Positions 8,975-18,129 of a DNA stretch of 39,314 nt are shown piece by piece. The notes under the pieces are model-generated. The model was not told the origin of the DNA. It saw nothing but the letters and a program-made list of their open reading frames with translations, and searched no databases. This DNA comes from Terriglobales bacterium. GTDB lineage: Bacteria > Acidobacteriota > Terriglobia > Terriglobales > Acidobacteriaceae. The stretch covers positions 1 to 39,314 of the forward strand of contig DASPRM010000133.1 in assembly GCA_035624455.1 (NCBI GenBank). The letters run 5' to 3'. Made by a program: the position numbers and the translations under genes. The stretch's first letter is position 1. Each line of letters opens with the position of its first letter.

Positions 8975-9943
8975 ATGGCAACGGCAGGAAAACCTTTCCC
9001 GCAAGCTCCTCCGCCCATTCGCGACGTAGAGACCGGCGAACACGACGATGGTCTTTCAGCTTTTGCCCCAGTGCGTCCGCGTCTGTTCGGCATCGCTTAC
9101 CGCATGCTCGGAAGTGCGGCGGAAGCCGAGGATGTCGTGCAAGACGCATGGATGCGCTGGCAGTCCACAAATCGGAACGCGATAGAGAACCCTCCCGCAT
9201 ACCTGGCGACGATAACTACACGGCTGTGCATCAATCTGGCTCAGTCCGCCCACTCGCGCCGCGAAAGCTACATCGGAACTTGGCTTCCCGAACCGGTGGA
9301 CACCAGCGCCGATCCCGGAATTGGCGCGGAGCGAGGTGAAGCATTGAAGCTTGCGATTCTGCTGCTCCTTGAAAAACTCTCTCCCACAGAACGCGCCGCA
9401 TATGTTCTGCGCGAAGCATTCGATTACCCCTATCGCCAGATCGCGGACATCCTGCAAATGGAGGAAGCCAACGTCCGCCAACTCGTCTCCCGCGCCCGCA
9501 AACATATCGAAGATGGCCGGCGCACCTCCGTCAGTTCGAACGAGCAGCGGCGCTTTCTGGAGGCCTTTATCATTGCCGCGCAGCAGGGCGACATGGCCGC
9601 TCTGGAAGGCCTCTTCGCAGAGGATGTTGTTTCTTACTCTGATGGCGGGGGACTTGTGCGCGCTGCGGGAGTCCCAGTTACTGGTCGCAAACGTGTGGCC
9701 ACCTTCATTGCCGGTGTCTCCACATGGTGCTGGAAGGGCGTGACGCTTGACTGGGTCGAGACAAATGGACAGGCGGCTGTTCTCATATTGCGCGATGGCG
9801 TTCCCATTGGGCTTACCATTGATGCCTCCGCGCAAGGCATCAATGAGATCATGTGGTTCCTGAGACCAAGCAAGCTCGCCGCGATCTCAAAGTCAGGCCA
9901 AGAAATGAGCAGCGCTGATGCGCCAGGACCGGCAGCTGCCTAG
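8975..9943 (+). CDS. ECF41-family RNA polymerase sigma factor (SigJ-like) with C-terminal SnoaL-like domain
   Basis: A 322-residue sigma factor. Region 2 (about residues 30-92) contains RLFGIAYRMLGSAAEAEDVVQDAW; region 4 (about 125-180) contains the LSPTERAAYVLREAF helix and the YRQIADIL recognition motif. The C-terminal extension is a SnoaL/NTF2-like domain, which in ECF41 proteins takes over from an anti-sigma factor. The diagnostic motifs WLPEP (103-107, linker) and DGGG (223-226, extension) are both present. The start at 8975 is set by AAGGAGA at 8962-8968. Family knowledge predicts one strong target promoter next to the gene, which matches the site ahead of the divergent oxidoreductase. 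No matching site is seen before this gene itself. Confidence 0.92.
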   Translation: MATAGKPFPQAPPPIRDVETGEHDDGLSAFAPVRPRLFGIAYRMLGSAAEAEDVVQDAWMRWQSTNRNAIENPPAYLATITTRLCINLAQSAHSRRESYIGTWLPEPVDTSADPGIGAERGEALKLAILLLLEKLSPTERAAYVLREAFDYPYRQIADILQMEEANVRQLVSRARKHIEDGRRTSVSSNEQRRFLEAFIIAAQQGDMAALEGLFAEDVVSYSDGGGLVRAAGVPVTGRKRVATFIAGVSTWCWKGVTLDWVETNGQAAVLILRDGVPIGLTIDASAQGINEIMWFLRPSKLAAISKSGQEMSSADAPGPAAA

Positions 9944-10134
9944 CGCACCGCCCCGATCATAGTGGCCGGTCCACTCAGTAGCCGTCCACTCACACACCTT
10001 GAACGTACAAGAATCCTTCCCGTTGTTGATTCCTGATGGAAGGGAGTTCTAGAATCACCCCACAAGACAGCATCGTCACTCCTGCTCGGTGCAGACCACT
10101 CCCCGGCTTTCAGCGCCACCCGTATCGCCAAGTT

Positions 10135-10368
10135 TCAATTGGTTACGACCAGAATCGTTGCTGTCACATCTTGCGCGTCCCGCATCTCCAACATGCTCTT
10201 CTCGACCAGCATTGCCGCAAGCTGTGCGGGGGTAACGCGCTTGCCATGACTCAACAAATATGCAGCTTGAGCCTTCAACGTGCGCCACACACCTTGTTTC
10301 TTAATTGGCACGAGGCGCCGAATTGTGGGGCATGAACGATTGGCGCGTTCTGTGTTTCTACGGGACAT
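10135..10368 (-). CDS. Small hypothetical protein downstream of higA
   Basis: A 77-residue basic open frame that begins 3 nt after the higA stop, with AAGAG overlapping that stop. It contains a Lys/Arg-rich N-terminus (MSRRNTERANR) and an Ala/Leu helix (VTPAQLAAMLVEK). No family is recognised. Close spacing suggests a third gene of the toxin-antitoxin operon, but it could also be an unexpressed frame or a degraded remnant next to the attachment scar. Confidence 0.35.
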   Translation of the reverse strand: MSRRNTERANRSCPTIRRLVPIKKQGVWRTLKAQAAYLLSHGKRVTPAQLAAMLVEKSMLEMRDAQDVTATILVVTN

Positions 10369-10371
10369 CTC

Positions 10372-10665
10372 TTAAGCGGCTGAGCGCGGCTTGATTTTGC
10401 CCAATGGCGCGCTCGCGGCGGCGACCCGCAAATCGTAATCCGTTTGCAGGTTCAACCAGAACTGCGGTGTCATGTCAAAGTACTTTCCCAGCCGCAAGGC
10501 GACGTCGGCGCTGATAGCCCGCTGTTCGCGGACTATTTCGTATACACCGGGGAAGTGCAGTGCCTTGGCGAGCTGGTAGGCGGTAATGCCCAGCGGCTCC
10601 ATGAATTCCGTGCGCAGGATTTCGCCAGGATGGGCGGCAATCGTTCTCGCTTTCCGTCGAGCCAT
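10372..10665 (-). CDS. higA: HigA-family antitoxin (XRE-type helix-turn-helix)
   Basis: A 97-residue antitoxin. HPGEILRTEFMEPLGITAYQ is the typical HigA opening, followed by the helix-turn-helix (AYQLAKALHFPGVYEIVREQ), RAISADVALRLGKYF and the family signature FWLNLQTDYDLR. It binds and neutralises the HigB toxin and represses the operon. The gene begins 13 nt after the toxin stop with GGAGAG ahead of its ATG, so it is translated second, as is normal for HigBA systems. The pair lies within 0.5 kb of the tRNA-Asp fragment that marks the end of a likely integrated element, a usual place for such stabilising modules. Confidence 0.92.
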   Translation of the reverse strand: MARRKARTIAAHPGEILRTEFMEPLGITAYQLAKALHFPGVYEIVREQRAISADVALRLGKYFDMTPQFWLNLQTDYDLRVAAASAPLGKIKPRSAA

Positions 10666-10678
10666 GCTGTGACTCTCC

Positions 10679-10960
10679 TCAATGGTAGTCCGTGATCTCG
10701 ACCTCGTAAGCGTTGCCCTCTCGCCACTCGAAGCAGACGCGATATTGATCGTTGATGCGAATGCTGTGCTGGCCCTGCCGGTCGCCTTTCAGCCGTTCCA
10801 GACGGTTGCCGGGAGGCAGCAGCAAGTCTCCCAGCGCTCCCGCCGCGTTCAGCATCTGCAATTTCTTCAGCGCTGTCTTGTGGATACTCGCCGGGATGCG
10901 GCGGCTGCGTTCTTCCTTCCACAGCCGCTCGGTTTCAGCATCCCGGAATGTCTTGATCAC
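10679..10960 (-). CDS. higB: HigB-family toxin (RelE-like mRNA endonuclease)
   Basis: A 93-residue RelE/ParE-superfamily toxin expected to cleave mRNA on the ribosome. It starts MIKTFRDAETERLW and has the HigB pattern KLQMLNAAGALGDLLLPPGN, LERLKGDRQGQHSIRIND and YRVCFEW, with the C-terminal strand VEITDYH. Toxin precedes antitoxin, the HigBA order. Length is normal for the family and the frame is intact, so it is probably functional. Confidence 0.92.
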   Translation of the reverse strand: MIKTFRDAETERLWKEERSRRIPASIHKTALKKLQMLNAAGALGDLLLPPGNRLERLKGDRQGQHSIRINDQYRVCFEWREGNAYEVEITDYH

Positions 10961-11308
10961 GCTGGGTGGATACTATCGTGGCGCGTTACTACTGTCAAGC
11001 GTCAATAGCCAAATTGTGGGTTCGGAAGGCTTCGATAAGCTGTTCCCCTGGGTTCTGAGGGCGACTCAGGGAGCCATCCGCGTCGCGTATTTTCTGTTAG
11101 TTACGAGTAAATGCTTGGCTGTCACGGCAGAGGTCGCGAGTTCGAGTCTCGTCGTCCCCGCCATATTATGCTCACCGTGCGCGATCCGCGACACGTGCTT
11201 GGGGAGCAAATAATGCTCCGGCTTGGCAGCTTGTGGCTTTAGGGCCTGGGCATGACCCCTCACCCAGCCAATCAGTGTTCGGCGAGCGACTGATCAGACT
11301 CTGCCCCT
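10961..11308. other. Non-coding stretch containing the tRNA-Asp fragment
   Basis: About 350 bp with no gene. The only clear content is the 3' half of a tRNA-Asp gene (11119-11163). A 6-bp hairpin GGAGCA/TGCTCC at 11203-11219 follows but has no T-tract. Confidence 0.6.
11119..11163 (+). other. 3' half of tRNA-Asp(GTC), probable attachment-site scar
   Basis: The sequence runs from the anticodon loop (CTGTCAC, anticodon GTC) through the 3' anticodon stem GGCAG, variable loop, T arm (GCGAG TTCGAGT CTCGT), acceptor strand CGTCCCC, discriminator G and CCA. The 5' half is absent: the bases before the loop do not pair with GGCAG, and no GGGGACG acceptor strand lies upstream. Tyrosine integrases often recombine in the anticodon loop and leave exactly such a 3' half at the far end of the inserted element. 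With the tRNA on the plus strand, the element would lie to the left, in positions 1-11118 and beyond. No integrase is in the window; it would be expected near the intact tRNA. Confidence 0.75.
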
Positions 11309-11734
11309 TTACCTCTGCATCAGCAACAGAACCCCATTAGGATTGCGCAGGGTAAAGATTTCGTTGCCGCGTGTGATCTCGCGGGCCATCAGATTCAATC
11401 CCTCGCCCACACGGATCTTGGAACCCACCACCGTAATCTGGTCGCCCACCGCGAGTTTGAAGTCCTGGCTGCGCATGATGCGCGCCGCCGCCAGATGCAC
11501 GTGCACCAAACCCTGGTCGGTTTTCACCACCAGGTGGCTCCCGATTTCGCCCTCACTGACCGGGCAACGATAATCCTGCAGCTCCTGCACTACTCCGCTG
11601 ATGGTGGTTTCGGTCGCGGGGTTATAGGTCACTACCGTCGGCTGCGGGCGGAAACTTACGCCGAAGATCAGCAACAAAACGGCGATGACTACCACCGCCA
11701 CTAACATTCCGAAAAACACGCTGAAGCTTTTCAT
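11309..11734 (-). CDS. Membrane-anchored hypothetical protein, OB-fold-like domain
   Basis: A 141-residue protein with one N-terminal transmembrane helix (FGMLVAVVVIAVLLLIFGV) and an extracytoplasmic beta-rich domain. TISGVVQELQDYRCP, SHLVVKTDQGLVHVHLA, LAVGDQITVVGSKI and LMAREITRGNEIFTLR give the strand spacing of an OB-fold-like domain; this fold call is inference. The start at 11734 is used because GGGAGG lies 5 nt upstream, unlike the longer frame. It is divergent from the hox operon and is the first gene to the right of the tRNA scar. The function is unknown. Confidence 0.7.
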   Translation of the reverse strand: MKSFSVFFGMLVAVVVIAVLLLIFGVSFRPQPTVVTYNPATETTISGVVQELQDYRCPVSEGEIGSHLVVKTDQGLVHVHLAAARIMRSQDFKLAVGDQITVVGSKIRVGEGLNLMAREITRGNEIFTLRNPNGVLLLMQR

Positions 11735-12113
11735 GTCCGCCTCCCTTCCCTGGCGAGAGCCTCCGGGATCGGTTCGGACGCAAGGGACTCTGCCAGGGAA
11801 CACTGGAGTCCTCGAGGTGCGCGGAAAAACCTCCTCCGCTGCACAGCTTCAGGCTATTCGCCCCCCTTACGCTTGACTGTGATTTGCGTCGCAGGCTTGT
11901 GGTCAGGGTGCTCCCCACCCTTCCAGGATTCCCAAAAGAGCTCTGTTTCCCATTGGTGACTCGTTTCACTCCCACCCGTGACCGCTCTCACACCCTTAGC
12001 TTCGCAGCCGTAGCACACTGATGATTGATCCAGCTGAGGCTTTGCCTGCTGGCGGCGGACACGTGTCCGCCTCGCAATTGTGCGAGTGCAGAACAGCTCC
12101 CCAAGGACCCGCA
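11735..12113. other. Intergenic region upstream of the hox operon
   Basis: About 380 bp between the divergent membrane protein and hoxE, expected to hold the hox promoter. A TTGACT hexamer occurs at 11873-11878 but no good -10 follows at 16-18 nt. The stretch GGGTGCTCCCCACCCTTCC at 11907-11925 resembles other short intergenic repeats in the window. I could not define a regulator site. Confidence 0.5.
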
Positions 12114-12620
12114 ATGACGCTTCATCCGGCCTCGGTCAGTCCGCCGTCCGACGACAAGCGGTGGCGCATCGTGGAAGGCACTATGCGCCGCCATGGCCAC
12201 CAATCCCACGCCTTGATTGAGGTCCTGCATACCGTGCAGGAAGCATTTGGATATCTGGATGATGTGGCCCTCCGCTTTGTCGCGCACAGCCTGCGGCTGC
12301 CACTTAGCAAGGTTTATGGAGTCGCCACCTTCTACCACTTTTTCACGCTGAAGCCCAAGGGCGCGCACACCTGCGTCATCTGCACCGGTACTGCCTGCTA
12401 CATCAAGGGTTCCCCAGCCCTGCTTAGTGCGGTGGAACAGCAGGTGCACATTCATCCCGGAGAAACTACCGCGGACAATCAGGTTTCCTTGCTCACTGCC
12501 CGCTGTCTGGGCTCCTGCGGCCTGGCGCCGGCGGTGGTGTTCGATGGGGAAGTTGCCGGCAAGGTCATGCCGGAGCAACTGACGCAACGCGTCGAAAGGT
12601 GGATCCACCATGACGCTTGA
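12114..12620 (+). CDS. hoxE: Bidirectional [NiFe] hydrogenase, diaphorase subunit HoxE
   Basis: A 168-residue thioredoxin-like [2Fe-2S] protein of the NuoE/HoxE family and the electron-transfer subunit of the NAD(P)-linked hydrogenase complex. The helical N-terminus [17 protein letters not shown] is followed by [11 protein letters not shown] and the four cluster cysteines in [10 protein letters not shown] and [11 protein letters not shown]. The start at 12114 has AAGGA 6 nt upstream; the same frame runs open further upstream but without a ribosome site. It is first in the hoxEFUYHW operon, and its last 11 nt overlap hoxF, so the two are translationally coupled. A separate HoxE is the cyanobacterial-type arrangement. 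Confidence 0.92.
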   Translation: MTLHPASVSPPSDDKRWRIVEGTMRRHGHQSHALIEVLHTVQEAFGYLDDVALRFVAHSLRLPLSKVYGVATFYHFFTLKPKGAHTCVICTGTACYIKGSPALLSAVEQQVHIHPGETTADNQVSLLTARCLGSCGLAPAVVFDGEVAGKVMPEQLTQRVERWIHHDA

Positions 12621-14325
12621 AGAACTTCACGAGATCGCGCGCGTCGAACGCGAAAAGCAGGAACAACTGCCGCAGAAAATCCATGTGTGTACGGCGGCAG
12701 CCTGCCTGTCGCAGCGCAGCGATCAGGTCAAAGCCGGCCTGGAAGCACAGGTCAGGGAACGGGGACTCGAGAGGAGCTGCCAGGTGAAGGGCGTCGGCTG
12801 CATGGGACTGTGCGCCGCCGGTCCGCTGGTCGCGGTGGAACCAGGCGGATCGCTTTATCAAGGTGTACGGCCGCCGGACTCCGCTTCCGACATCGCCGAG
12901 ATTGTCGCCGCCCTGGCCAGTGGCAGCTCCGTAGATCGTCTCCGTCTCCCGACCGATCTTCCTTTCTTCACCGCGCAACGCAAGATCGTGCTCGAAAACT
13001 CCGGGCGCATCGACCCGGAACGTATCGAAGACTACATCGCGGCCGGCGGCTATGAGGCCCTGCTTACCGCACTCACCTCGATGAAGCCCAGCGAAGTCAT
13101 CGAGCAGGTAGTGAAGAGCGGCTTGCGTGGGCGCGGAGGCGCTGGTTACCCCACCGGATTGAAGTGGAGCACGGTAGCCAAGGCCCGCACACAGCGGACC
13201 AAGTATGTGATCTGCAATGCCGACGAAGGCGATCCCGGCGCATTCATGGACCGCAGCGTGCTCGAGAGCGATCCCCAGCGCGTGCTGGAAGGCATGGCCA
13301 TCGGCGCGTACGCCGTGGGCGCCGATCGCGGCTACATCTACGTCCGTGCCGAATATCCGCTGGCCATCAAGCGCCTGAAGATCGCTATTCGCCAGGCCGA
13401 GCAACTGGGGCTGCTGGGCAGCAACATCTGCGATACCACTTTCAGCTTCCGCATCGACCTGCGGCTAGGGGCTGGAGCGTTTGTCTGCGGAGAGGAGACG
13501 GCGCTGATCTCCTCGGTGGAAGGCGGACGTGGCCAGCCCCGCCCTCGCCCTCCTTATCCCGCCCAGTCGGGCCTCTGGGGATGCCCAACTCTGATCAACA
13601 ACGTGGAGACCTTCGCCAATATCGCTCCCATCATTAACCGCGGAGGCGAGTGGTACGCGAAGATCGGCACGGAGAAAAGCAAAGGCACCAAGGTATTCGC
13701 GCTGGCTGGCCGGGTGAAGCATACCGGATTGATCGAAGTTCCCATGGGCATGCCGTTGCGCGAGATCATCTTCCAGCTTGGGGGCGGCATTCCTGAGGGC
13801 CGCAGATTCAAGGCGGCGCAAACCGGCGGCCCTTCCGGCGGATGCGTTCCCGAGCAGTACCTGGACATGCCGGTGGATTACGAGTCGCTGGCCAGCGTGG
13901 GCTCGATCATGGGCTCGGGCGGCCTGATCGTCATGGACGACTCTTCCTGCATGGTGGATGTGGCCAAGTACTTCATGGATTTCTGCGCTACCGAGTCGTG
14001 CGGAAAATGCATCCCCTGCCGCGTCGGCACCACCCACATGCTCAATCTGCTCACCCGCATCACCACTGGCCAGGCCAGCGAGCAGGATCTGGAGTTGCTG
14101 AAGCGCCTCTCCGATGTCGTGCGCAATACCAGCCTCTGCGGCCTCGGTCAAACCGCTCCTAATCCGGTGGGCAGCACGCTGCGGTATTTCGCGGATGAAT
14201 ACGCCGCGCACCTCCGTGATCACCGCTGCCCGGCTGGGGTGTGTCATCCTCAACCGCCAACTTCTCAACCGGCGGAAGCAGGCCACCTCCAGCCTGCCGC
14301 CAAGCCTGCGGGGGTGGGTATATGA
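12610..14325 (+). CDS. hoxF: Bidirectional [NiFe] hydrogenase, NADH-binding diaphorase subunit HoxF
   Basis: A 571-residue NuoF homologue that binds FMN and NAD(H) and exchanges electrons with the HoxE/HoxU clusters. The N-terminal thioredoxin-like domain (residues ~20-100) carries [2Fe-2S] cysteines ([23 protein letters not shown]). The FMN/NADH module follows, with [16 protein letters not shown] and [13 protein letters not shown], then the SLBB region with [14 protein letters not shown]. The [4Fe-4S] site is [12 protein letters not shown] plus TSLCGLG. The C-terminal ~35 residues are a Pro/Ala tail ending at the hoxU start (ATGA overlap). Length and motifs are complete. Confidence 0.95.
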   Translation: MTLEELHEIARVEREKQEQLPQKIHVCTAAACLSQRSDQVKAGLEAQVRERGLERSCQVKGVGCMGLCAAGPLVAVEPGGSLYQGVRPPDSASDIAEIVAALASGSSVDRLRLPTDLPFFTAQRKIVLENSGRIDPERIEDYIAAGGYEALLTALTSMKPSEVIEQVVKSGLRGRGGAGYPTGLKWSTVAKARTQRTKYVICNADEGDPGAFMDRSVLESDPQRVLEGMAIGAYAVGADRGYIYVRAEYPLAIKRLKIAIRQAEQLGLLGSNICDTTFSFRIDLRLGAGAFVCGEETALISSVEGGRGQPRPRPPYPAQSGLWGCPTLINNVETFANIAPIINRGGEWYAKIGTEKSKGTKVFALAGRVKHTGLIEVPMGMPLREIIFQLGGGIPEGRRFKAAQTGGPSGGCVPEQYLDMPVDYESLASVGSIMGSGGLIVMDDSSCMVDVAKYFMDFCATESCGKCIPCRVGTTHMLNLLTRITTGQASEQDLELLKRLSDVVRNTSLCGLGQTAPNPVGSTLRYFADEYAAHLRDHRCPAGVCHPQPPTSQPAEAGHLQPAAKPAGVGI

Positions 14326-15053
14326 GCGCAACCAGAAACGCCGCTCCTCAGATCCGTACGCTCACCATCGACGGCAGGGAAGTGGGCGCCGGCGAAGACC
14401 AGACCATCCTCGAAGTAGCCCGCGAGAACGGCATCGAGGTTCCCACACTCTGTCATCTCGATGGCCTCTCTGACGTCGGCGCTTGCCGCCTCTGCCTGGT
14501 GGAAGTCAAAGGCAGCAACAAGCTCCTGCCGGCCTGCGTAACCCGCGTGCAGGAAGGCATGGAAGTCACGGTACATTCCGAGCGCCTGCGCAATTACCGG
14601 CTGATGATCCTGGAGTTGCTGTTCTCCGAACGCAACCACATCTGCTCGGTGTGCGTTTCCAATGGCCACTGCGAGCTGCAGGACTTAGCCATGAAGCTAG
14701 GGATGACCCACGTCCGCGTGCCCTATTTGAATCCGAGGCTTGCCGTGGATGCCTCCAGCCGCCGCTTCGTCGCTGATCACAACCGCTGCATCCTCTGCAC
14801 TCGCTGTGTGCGCGTCTGCGATGAAATCGAAGGCGCGCACACTTGGGACCTGACCGGCCGCGGCATCGACTGTCGCGTCATTACCGATCTCAACCAGCCC
14901 TGGGGAGATTCGGAAACCTGCACCGGTTGCGGCAAATGCATTCACGTCTGCCCCACCGGAGCGCTGGCGGAGAAAGGACGCTCCGCCGGAGAGATGACCA
15001 AGCGTCAGCAATTCCTCCCCTATCTGCAGCTGATGCGGGAGGAATGGCGATGA
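14322..15053 (+). CDS. hoxU: Bidirectional [NiFe] hydrogenase, iron-sulfur subunit HoxU
   Basis: A 243-residue homologue of the N-terminal part of NuoG that links the diaphorase to the hydrogenase dimer. A plant-type [2Fe-2S] ferredoxin domain ([15 protein letters not shown] and LPACV) is followed by the His/Cys [4Fe-4S] segment [15 protein letters not shown]. Two further [4Fe-4S] motifs are [13 protein letters not shown] and [14 protein letters not shown]. The start ATG overlaps the hoxF stop as ATGA, and the stop overlaps the hoxY start the same way, so translation is coupled through the operon. Confidence 0.95.
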   Translation: MSATRNAAPQIRTLTIDGREVGAGEDQTILEVARENGIEVPTLCHLDGLSDVGACRLCLVEVKGSNKLLPACVTRVQEGMEVTVHSERLRNYRLMILELLFSERNHICSVCVSNGHCELQDLAMKLGMTHVRVPYLNPRLAVDASSRRFVADHNRCILCTRCVRVCDEIEGAHTWDLTGRGIDCRVITDLNQPWGDSETCTGCGKCIHVCPTGALAEKGRSAGEMTKRQQFLPYLQLMREEWR

Positions 15054-15583
15054 GTAAAGTTCGTCTGGCGACGGTCTGGTTGGACGGCTGCTCCGGCTGC
15101 CACATGTCGTTCCTCGATATGGACGAGCGCCTGCTGGAGCTGGCTCCGGCGGTCGACCTCGTCTACAGCCCGCTGGTGGACAACAAGGAATTTCCTCCCG
15201 ATGTGGATGTCACCCTGGTGGAAGGCGCGGTCAGCAGCGAAGAGGACCTGGAAAAAATTGAGCGCATACGCAAACGGACGCGCATTCTGGTTTCGCTCGG
15301 AGACTGTGCCGTCACCGCCAATGTTCCCGGGATGCGCAATCCCTTTCCGCTGGACTCGGTGCTGGCTCGCGGCTACACCGAGGATCACACGCTGAATCCG
15401 CAGGTGCCATCGCGGGTGGTCCCGCGGCTGCTGCTGCGTTGCCGTCCGGTGCACGAAGTGGTGGATGTGGACCTGTTCATTCCCGGATGCCCGCCGCATC
15501 GCGATCTGATCCACTTTGCCATCAGCGAGCTGATCGCCGGCCGCACCCCTGACATGAGCACGCGCTGCCGCTTCGGCGCATAG
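15050..15583 (+). CDS. hoxY: Bidirectional [NiFe] hydrogenase small subunit HoxY
   Basis: A 177-residue short [NiFe]-hydrogenase small subunit that carries only the proximal [4Fe-4S] cluster. The ligands are visible in CSGCHMS (Cys14, Cys17), SLGDCAV and IPGCPPHRD. It has no Tat signal, in keeping with a cytoplasmic group 3 enzyme. The ATG at 15050 is preferred to the one at 15044 because GGAGG (15038-15042) is 7 nt away. The short length and the NVPGMRNPF segment are typical of group 3d (Hox) enzymes. Confidence 0.95.
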   Translation: MSKVRLATVWLDGCSGCHMSFLDMDERLLELAPAVDLVYSPLVDNKEFPPDVDVTLVEGAVSSEEDLEKIERIRKRTRILVSLGDCAVTANVPGMRNPFPLDSVLARGYTEDHTLNPQVPSRVVPRLLLRCRPVHEVVDVDLFIPGCPPHRDLIHFAISELIAGRTPDMSTRCRFGA

Positions 15584-15603
15584 AAGGGAGCCCAGGGATA
15601 AAG

Positions 15604-17022
15604 ATGCAAACCATAGTTATCGATCCCGTCACCCGCATCGAGGGCCACTCGAAAATAACCATCCAGCTGGATGAGCACGGAGTAGTGGAAGACGCCCACT
15701 TCCACGTCACCCAATTCCGTGGATTCGAGAAGCTGTGCGAGGGCCGGCCTTTCTACGAGATGCCTGCGCTGATGGCGCGCATTTGTGGCATCTGCCCGGT
15801 AGCGCATCTGATTGCCTCCGCCAAGGCGTGCGACGCCATTCTGGCGGTGCGCATCCCCGAGACCGCGGAGAAGCTGCGCCGCATCATGAACCTGGCGCAG
15901 GTCGTGCAATCGCATGCTCTCAGCCTTTTCATTCTTTCTGCTCCCGATTTCCTGCTGGGCATGGACTCCGATCCCGCGCGGCGCAACCTCTTTGGCGTGG
16001 CGGAGCACAGTCCCTCCGTGGCCCGTGACGGGATTCGCCTGCGCAAGTTCGGGCAGGAGATCATCGAGTTGCTGGGAGGTAAGCGCATTCATCCCGCCTG
16101 GGTGGTGCCCGGTGGAGTCAGTGAGCCGCTAAGCGTGGAGCGGCGCGACACCATTCTGCGCGAGATACCCGAGGCCCGCGAGATCATCCTGCGCAGCATT
16201 CTGTGGTTCAAGCGCCAGCTGGAAAATTTTCGCGAGGAGATTCGCACCTTCGCCAACTTTCCTTCGCTGTTCATGGCACTGGCCAAGGAAGGCGGCGGCC
16301 TGGCCCTGTACAAAGGCTGGCTGCGGATCGTGAACGCCGACGGCGACATCGTCGCCGATAACCTCGATGCTGCCCGCTACCAGGAATTTCTCGGTGAAGC
16401 CGTGGAACCCTGGTCCTATCTCAAGTCACCTTATTACAAGCCGCTGGGCTATCCCCATGGCATGTACCGCGTGGGCCCGCTGGCCCGGCTGAATATGGCC
16501 AGGCATTGCGGCACTCCCCTGGCCGATCAGGAACTGGCCGAATTCCGCGAACTGGAGCGGCGTTTCGTGCTCAGCTCCTTCTACTACCATTACGCGCGCC
16601 TGATCGAATGCCTGTTTTCAGTGGAGCGCATCGAGGAGCTGCTGCACGATCCCGAGATTCTGGGCAAGCACGTCCGCGCCTACGCCGGCCCCAACAATTA
16701 CGAGGGGGTAGGCGTGGCCGAGGCTCCCCGCGGCACCCTGATTCATCATTACAAGATCGACGAAACCGGACTGGTCACCTGGGCCAACCTGTTGATCGCC
16801 ACCGCCCACAACAACCTTGCCATGAATCGCGGCGTCCTGCAGGTGGCGCGCCACTACATCAAGGGACGAGTGGTCCCCGAAGGCATGCTCAATCGCGTAG
16901 AAGCCGTAATCCGCTGCTTCGATCCCTGCCTGAGCTGTTCCACCCACGCCCTGGGACAAATGCGGTTACAGATTCAACTGCTGGATGCCGATGGAACCGT
17001 TATCTCGGAGGTGATGCGCTGA
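15604..17022 (+). CDS. hoxH: Bidirectional [NiFe] hydrogenase large subunit HoxH
   Basis: A 472-residue catalytic subunit. The NiFe(CN)2CO site is bound by [10 protein letters not shown] (Cys61, Cys64) and DPCLSCSTH (Cys442, Cys445). After His448 a 24-residue C-terminal tail remains, to be removed by the HoxW protease after nickel insertion. The N-terminus [14 protein letters not shown] is the usual large-subunit opening. Together with HoxY it oxidises H2 or reduces protons with NAD(H) through HoxEFU. No hyp genes for cofactor assembly are in this window, so they must lie elsewhere. Confidence 0.95.
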   Translation: MQTIVIDPVTRIEGHSKITIQLDEHGVVEDAHFHVTQFRGFEKLCEGRPFYEMPALMARICGICPVAHLIASAKACDAILAVRIPETAEKLRRIMNLAQVVQSHALSLFILSAPDFLLGMDSDPARRNLFGVAEHSPSVARDGIRLRKFGQEIIELLGGKRIHPAWVVPGGVSEPLSVERRDTILREIPEAREIILRSILWFKRQLENFREEIRTFANFPSLFMALAKEGGGLALYKGWLRIVNADGDIVADNLDAARYQEFLGEAVEPWSYLKSPYYKPLGYPHGMYRVGPLARLNMARHCGTPLADQELAEFRELERRFVLSSFYYHYARLIECLFSVERIEELLHDPEILGKHVRAYAGPNNYEGVGVAEAPRGTLIHHYKIDETGLVTWANLLIATAHNNLAMNRGVLQVARHYIKGRVVPEGMLNRVEAVIRCFDPCLSCSTHALGQMRLQIQLLDADGTVISEVMR

Positions 17023-17501
17023 TGGCGCGGGTCCTGATCATTGCCTTTGGCAATCCGCTTCGTTGCGATGATGGCGTGGGCTGGATCGCCGCCGATCAAT
17101 TGCGCGACCAGATTGAAGATTCCGAAATCGAAATTCTCACCTGCCACCAGCTTCAGCCCGAACTGGCCGACCGCATCGCCGAAGCTCAGCGCGTGATCTT
17201 CATCGATGCCAGTGTCGGAGACCCCCCAGGCATGCTCGAGGTGCAGAACGTCGCCTCCGTTCCGTACTCCCCGGGCAGCTTCTCGCACCAGCTCGATCCT
17301 GCGCGTTTGCTGGCCTGCTCGTGGGAACTCTACCGCCACTCTCCCGAAGCGTTCGTGATAACCGTAACCGGTGAAAACTTCGGCTACGGCACCCACCTGA
17401 CTTCCACCGTCGCGGCGCTCGTGCCTTCACTGGTTGCCGGAGTGAAATCGCTGATCAACACTCCCGAGCCGCAACCTGCTGTATATTCCTACTTGCCATA
17501 G
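17022..17501 (+). CDS. hoxW: [NiFe] hydrogenase maturation endopeptidase HoxW
   Basis: A 159-residue HycI/HoxW-family protease that cuts the C-terminal tail of HoxH. It opens with the family signature GNPLRCDDGVG. The Ni-sensing acid in FIDAS and the His in FSHQLDPARL follow, then the ITVTGENFGYGTHLT segment. Its ATG shares one base with the hoxH stop, so it is the last gene of the operon. Chosen over generic hydrogenase-protease names because it directly follows hoxH. Confidence 0.9.
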   Translation: MARVLIIAFGNPLRCDDGVGWIAADQLRDQIEDSEIEILTCHQLQPELADRIAEAQRVIFIDASVGDPPGMLEVQNVASVPYSPGSFSHQLDPARLLACSWELYRHSPEAFVITVTGENFGYGTHLTSTVAALVPSLVAGVKSLINTPEPQPAVYSYLP

Positions 17502-17527
17502 ATGATGCTCTCCAATAGGGGGTACGT

Positions 17528-18079
17528 ATGAGTCTGCGAGGCCCTCTTTCATTGATTCTGTTCTCTGCGGTCGCGTTCCAACTCAACACCCTGCAGGGGC
17601 AAGCCCAGACGACAGTTCCGGCCGACTCCTTCCGCTGTCCAGTGACAGTCCCGAATGAGAGCCAACCACCGGTCAAGAACTTTGGTGGAACAGTGACATA
17701 CTCCCCCGACTACACGGGTCCGCGCGATGTTCCAACTCCAAACTCCTACGGCAATGGAAAGATCTGGACGGTGCTCTGGCCGAATGGAACCGTGATATTC
17801 CGACCAGGTGGGTCCGGTTTCATACTCGAGGATGGCTCGCTGGCCATGAAATGGCTTTGGTTTCGAGCTATAGCGGGGAGGTTGAGGATCGAAGGCAAGA
17901 GGCTTGACGCCTCGGCACCGCCCCTACGCGCGAGTATTCCCGACGGCTATCGCGGAACAGGGATTCAGGCCAGTGGCCTCATCTTTCCCACCGAGGGCTG
18001 TTGGGAGGTGACTGGCAGGGTCGCCGACGCATCTCTGACATTTGTGACCCGAGTGGTCAGGGTTGAACAAGTTAAATAG
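17528..18079 (+). CDS. Secreted hypothetical protein
   Basis: A 183-residue protein with an N-terminal signal peptide (LSLILFSAVAFQLNTLQGQA, cleavage probably after AQA). The mature part is beta-rich with FRCPVTVPN, WTVLWPNGTVIFRPGGSG and a C-terminal GCWEVTGRVADASLTFVTRV strand pair that looks like an Ig/beta-sandwich edge. No catalytic motif is recognised. It starts 26 nt after hoxW behind a G-rich ribosome site but looks functionally unrelated to the hydrogenase. It converges on the encapsulin operon. Confidence 0.65.
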   Translation: MSLRGPLSLILFSAVAFQLNTLQGQAQTTVPADSFRCPVTVPNESQPPVKNFGGTVTYSPDYTGPRDVPTPNSYGNGKIWTVLWPNGTVIFRPGGSGFILEDGSLAMKWLWFRAIAGRLRIEGKRLDASAPPLRASIPDGYRGTGIQASGLIFPTEGCWEVTGRVADASLTFVTRVVRVEQVK

Positions 18080-18129
18080 GTCACCGGGTTGAGGCAGTAG
18101 CACGTGATTGCGCACGAGGACGATACCCC

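Noticed and set aside
11203-11219. Hairpin GGAGCA/TGCTCC after the tRNA fragment
   Set aside because: Only 6 bp with no T-tract and no gene ending just before it; not supported as a terminator.
12565-13404. Long minus-strand frame across hoxF
   Set aside because: It lies entirely antisense to a well-conserved diaphorase gene and has no family features.
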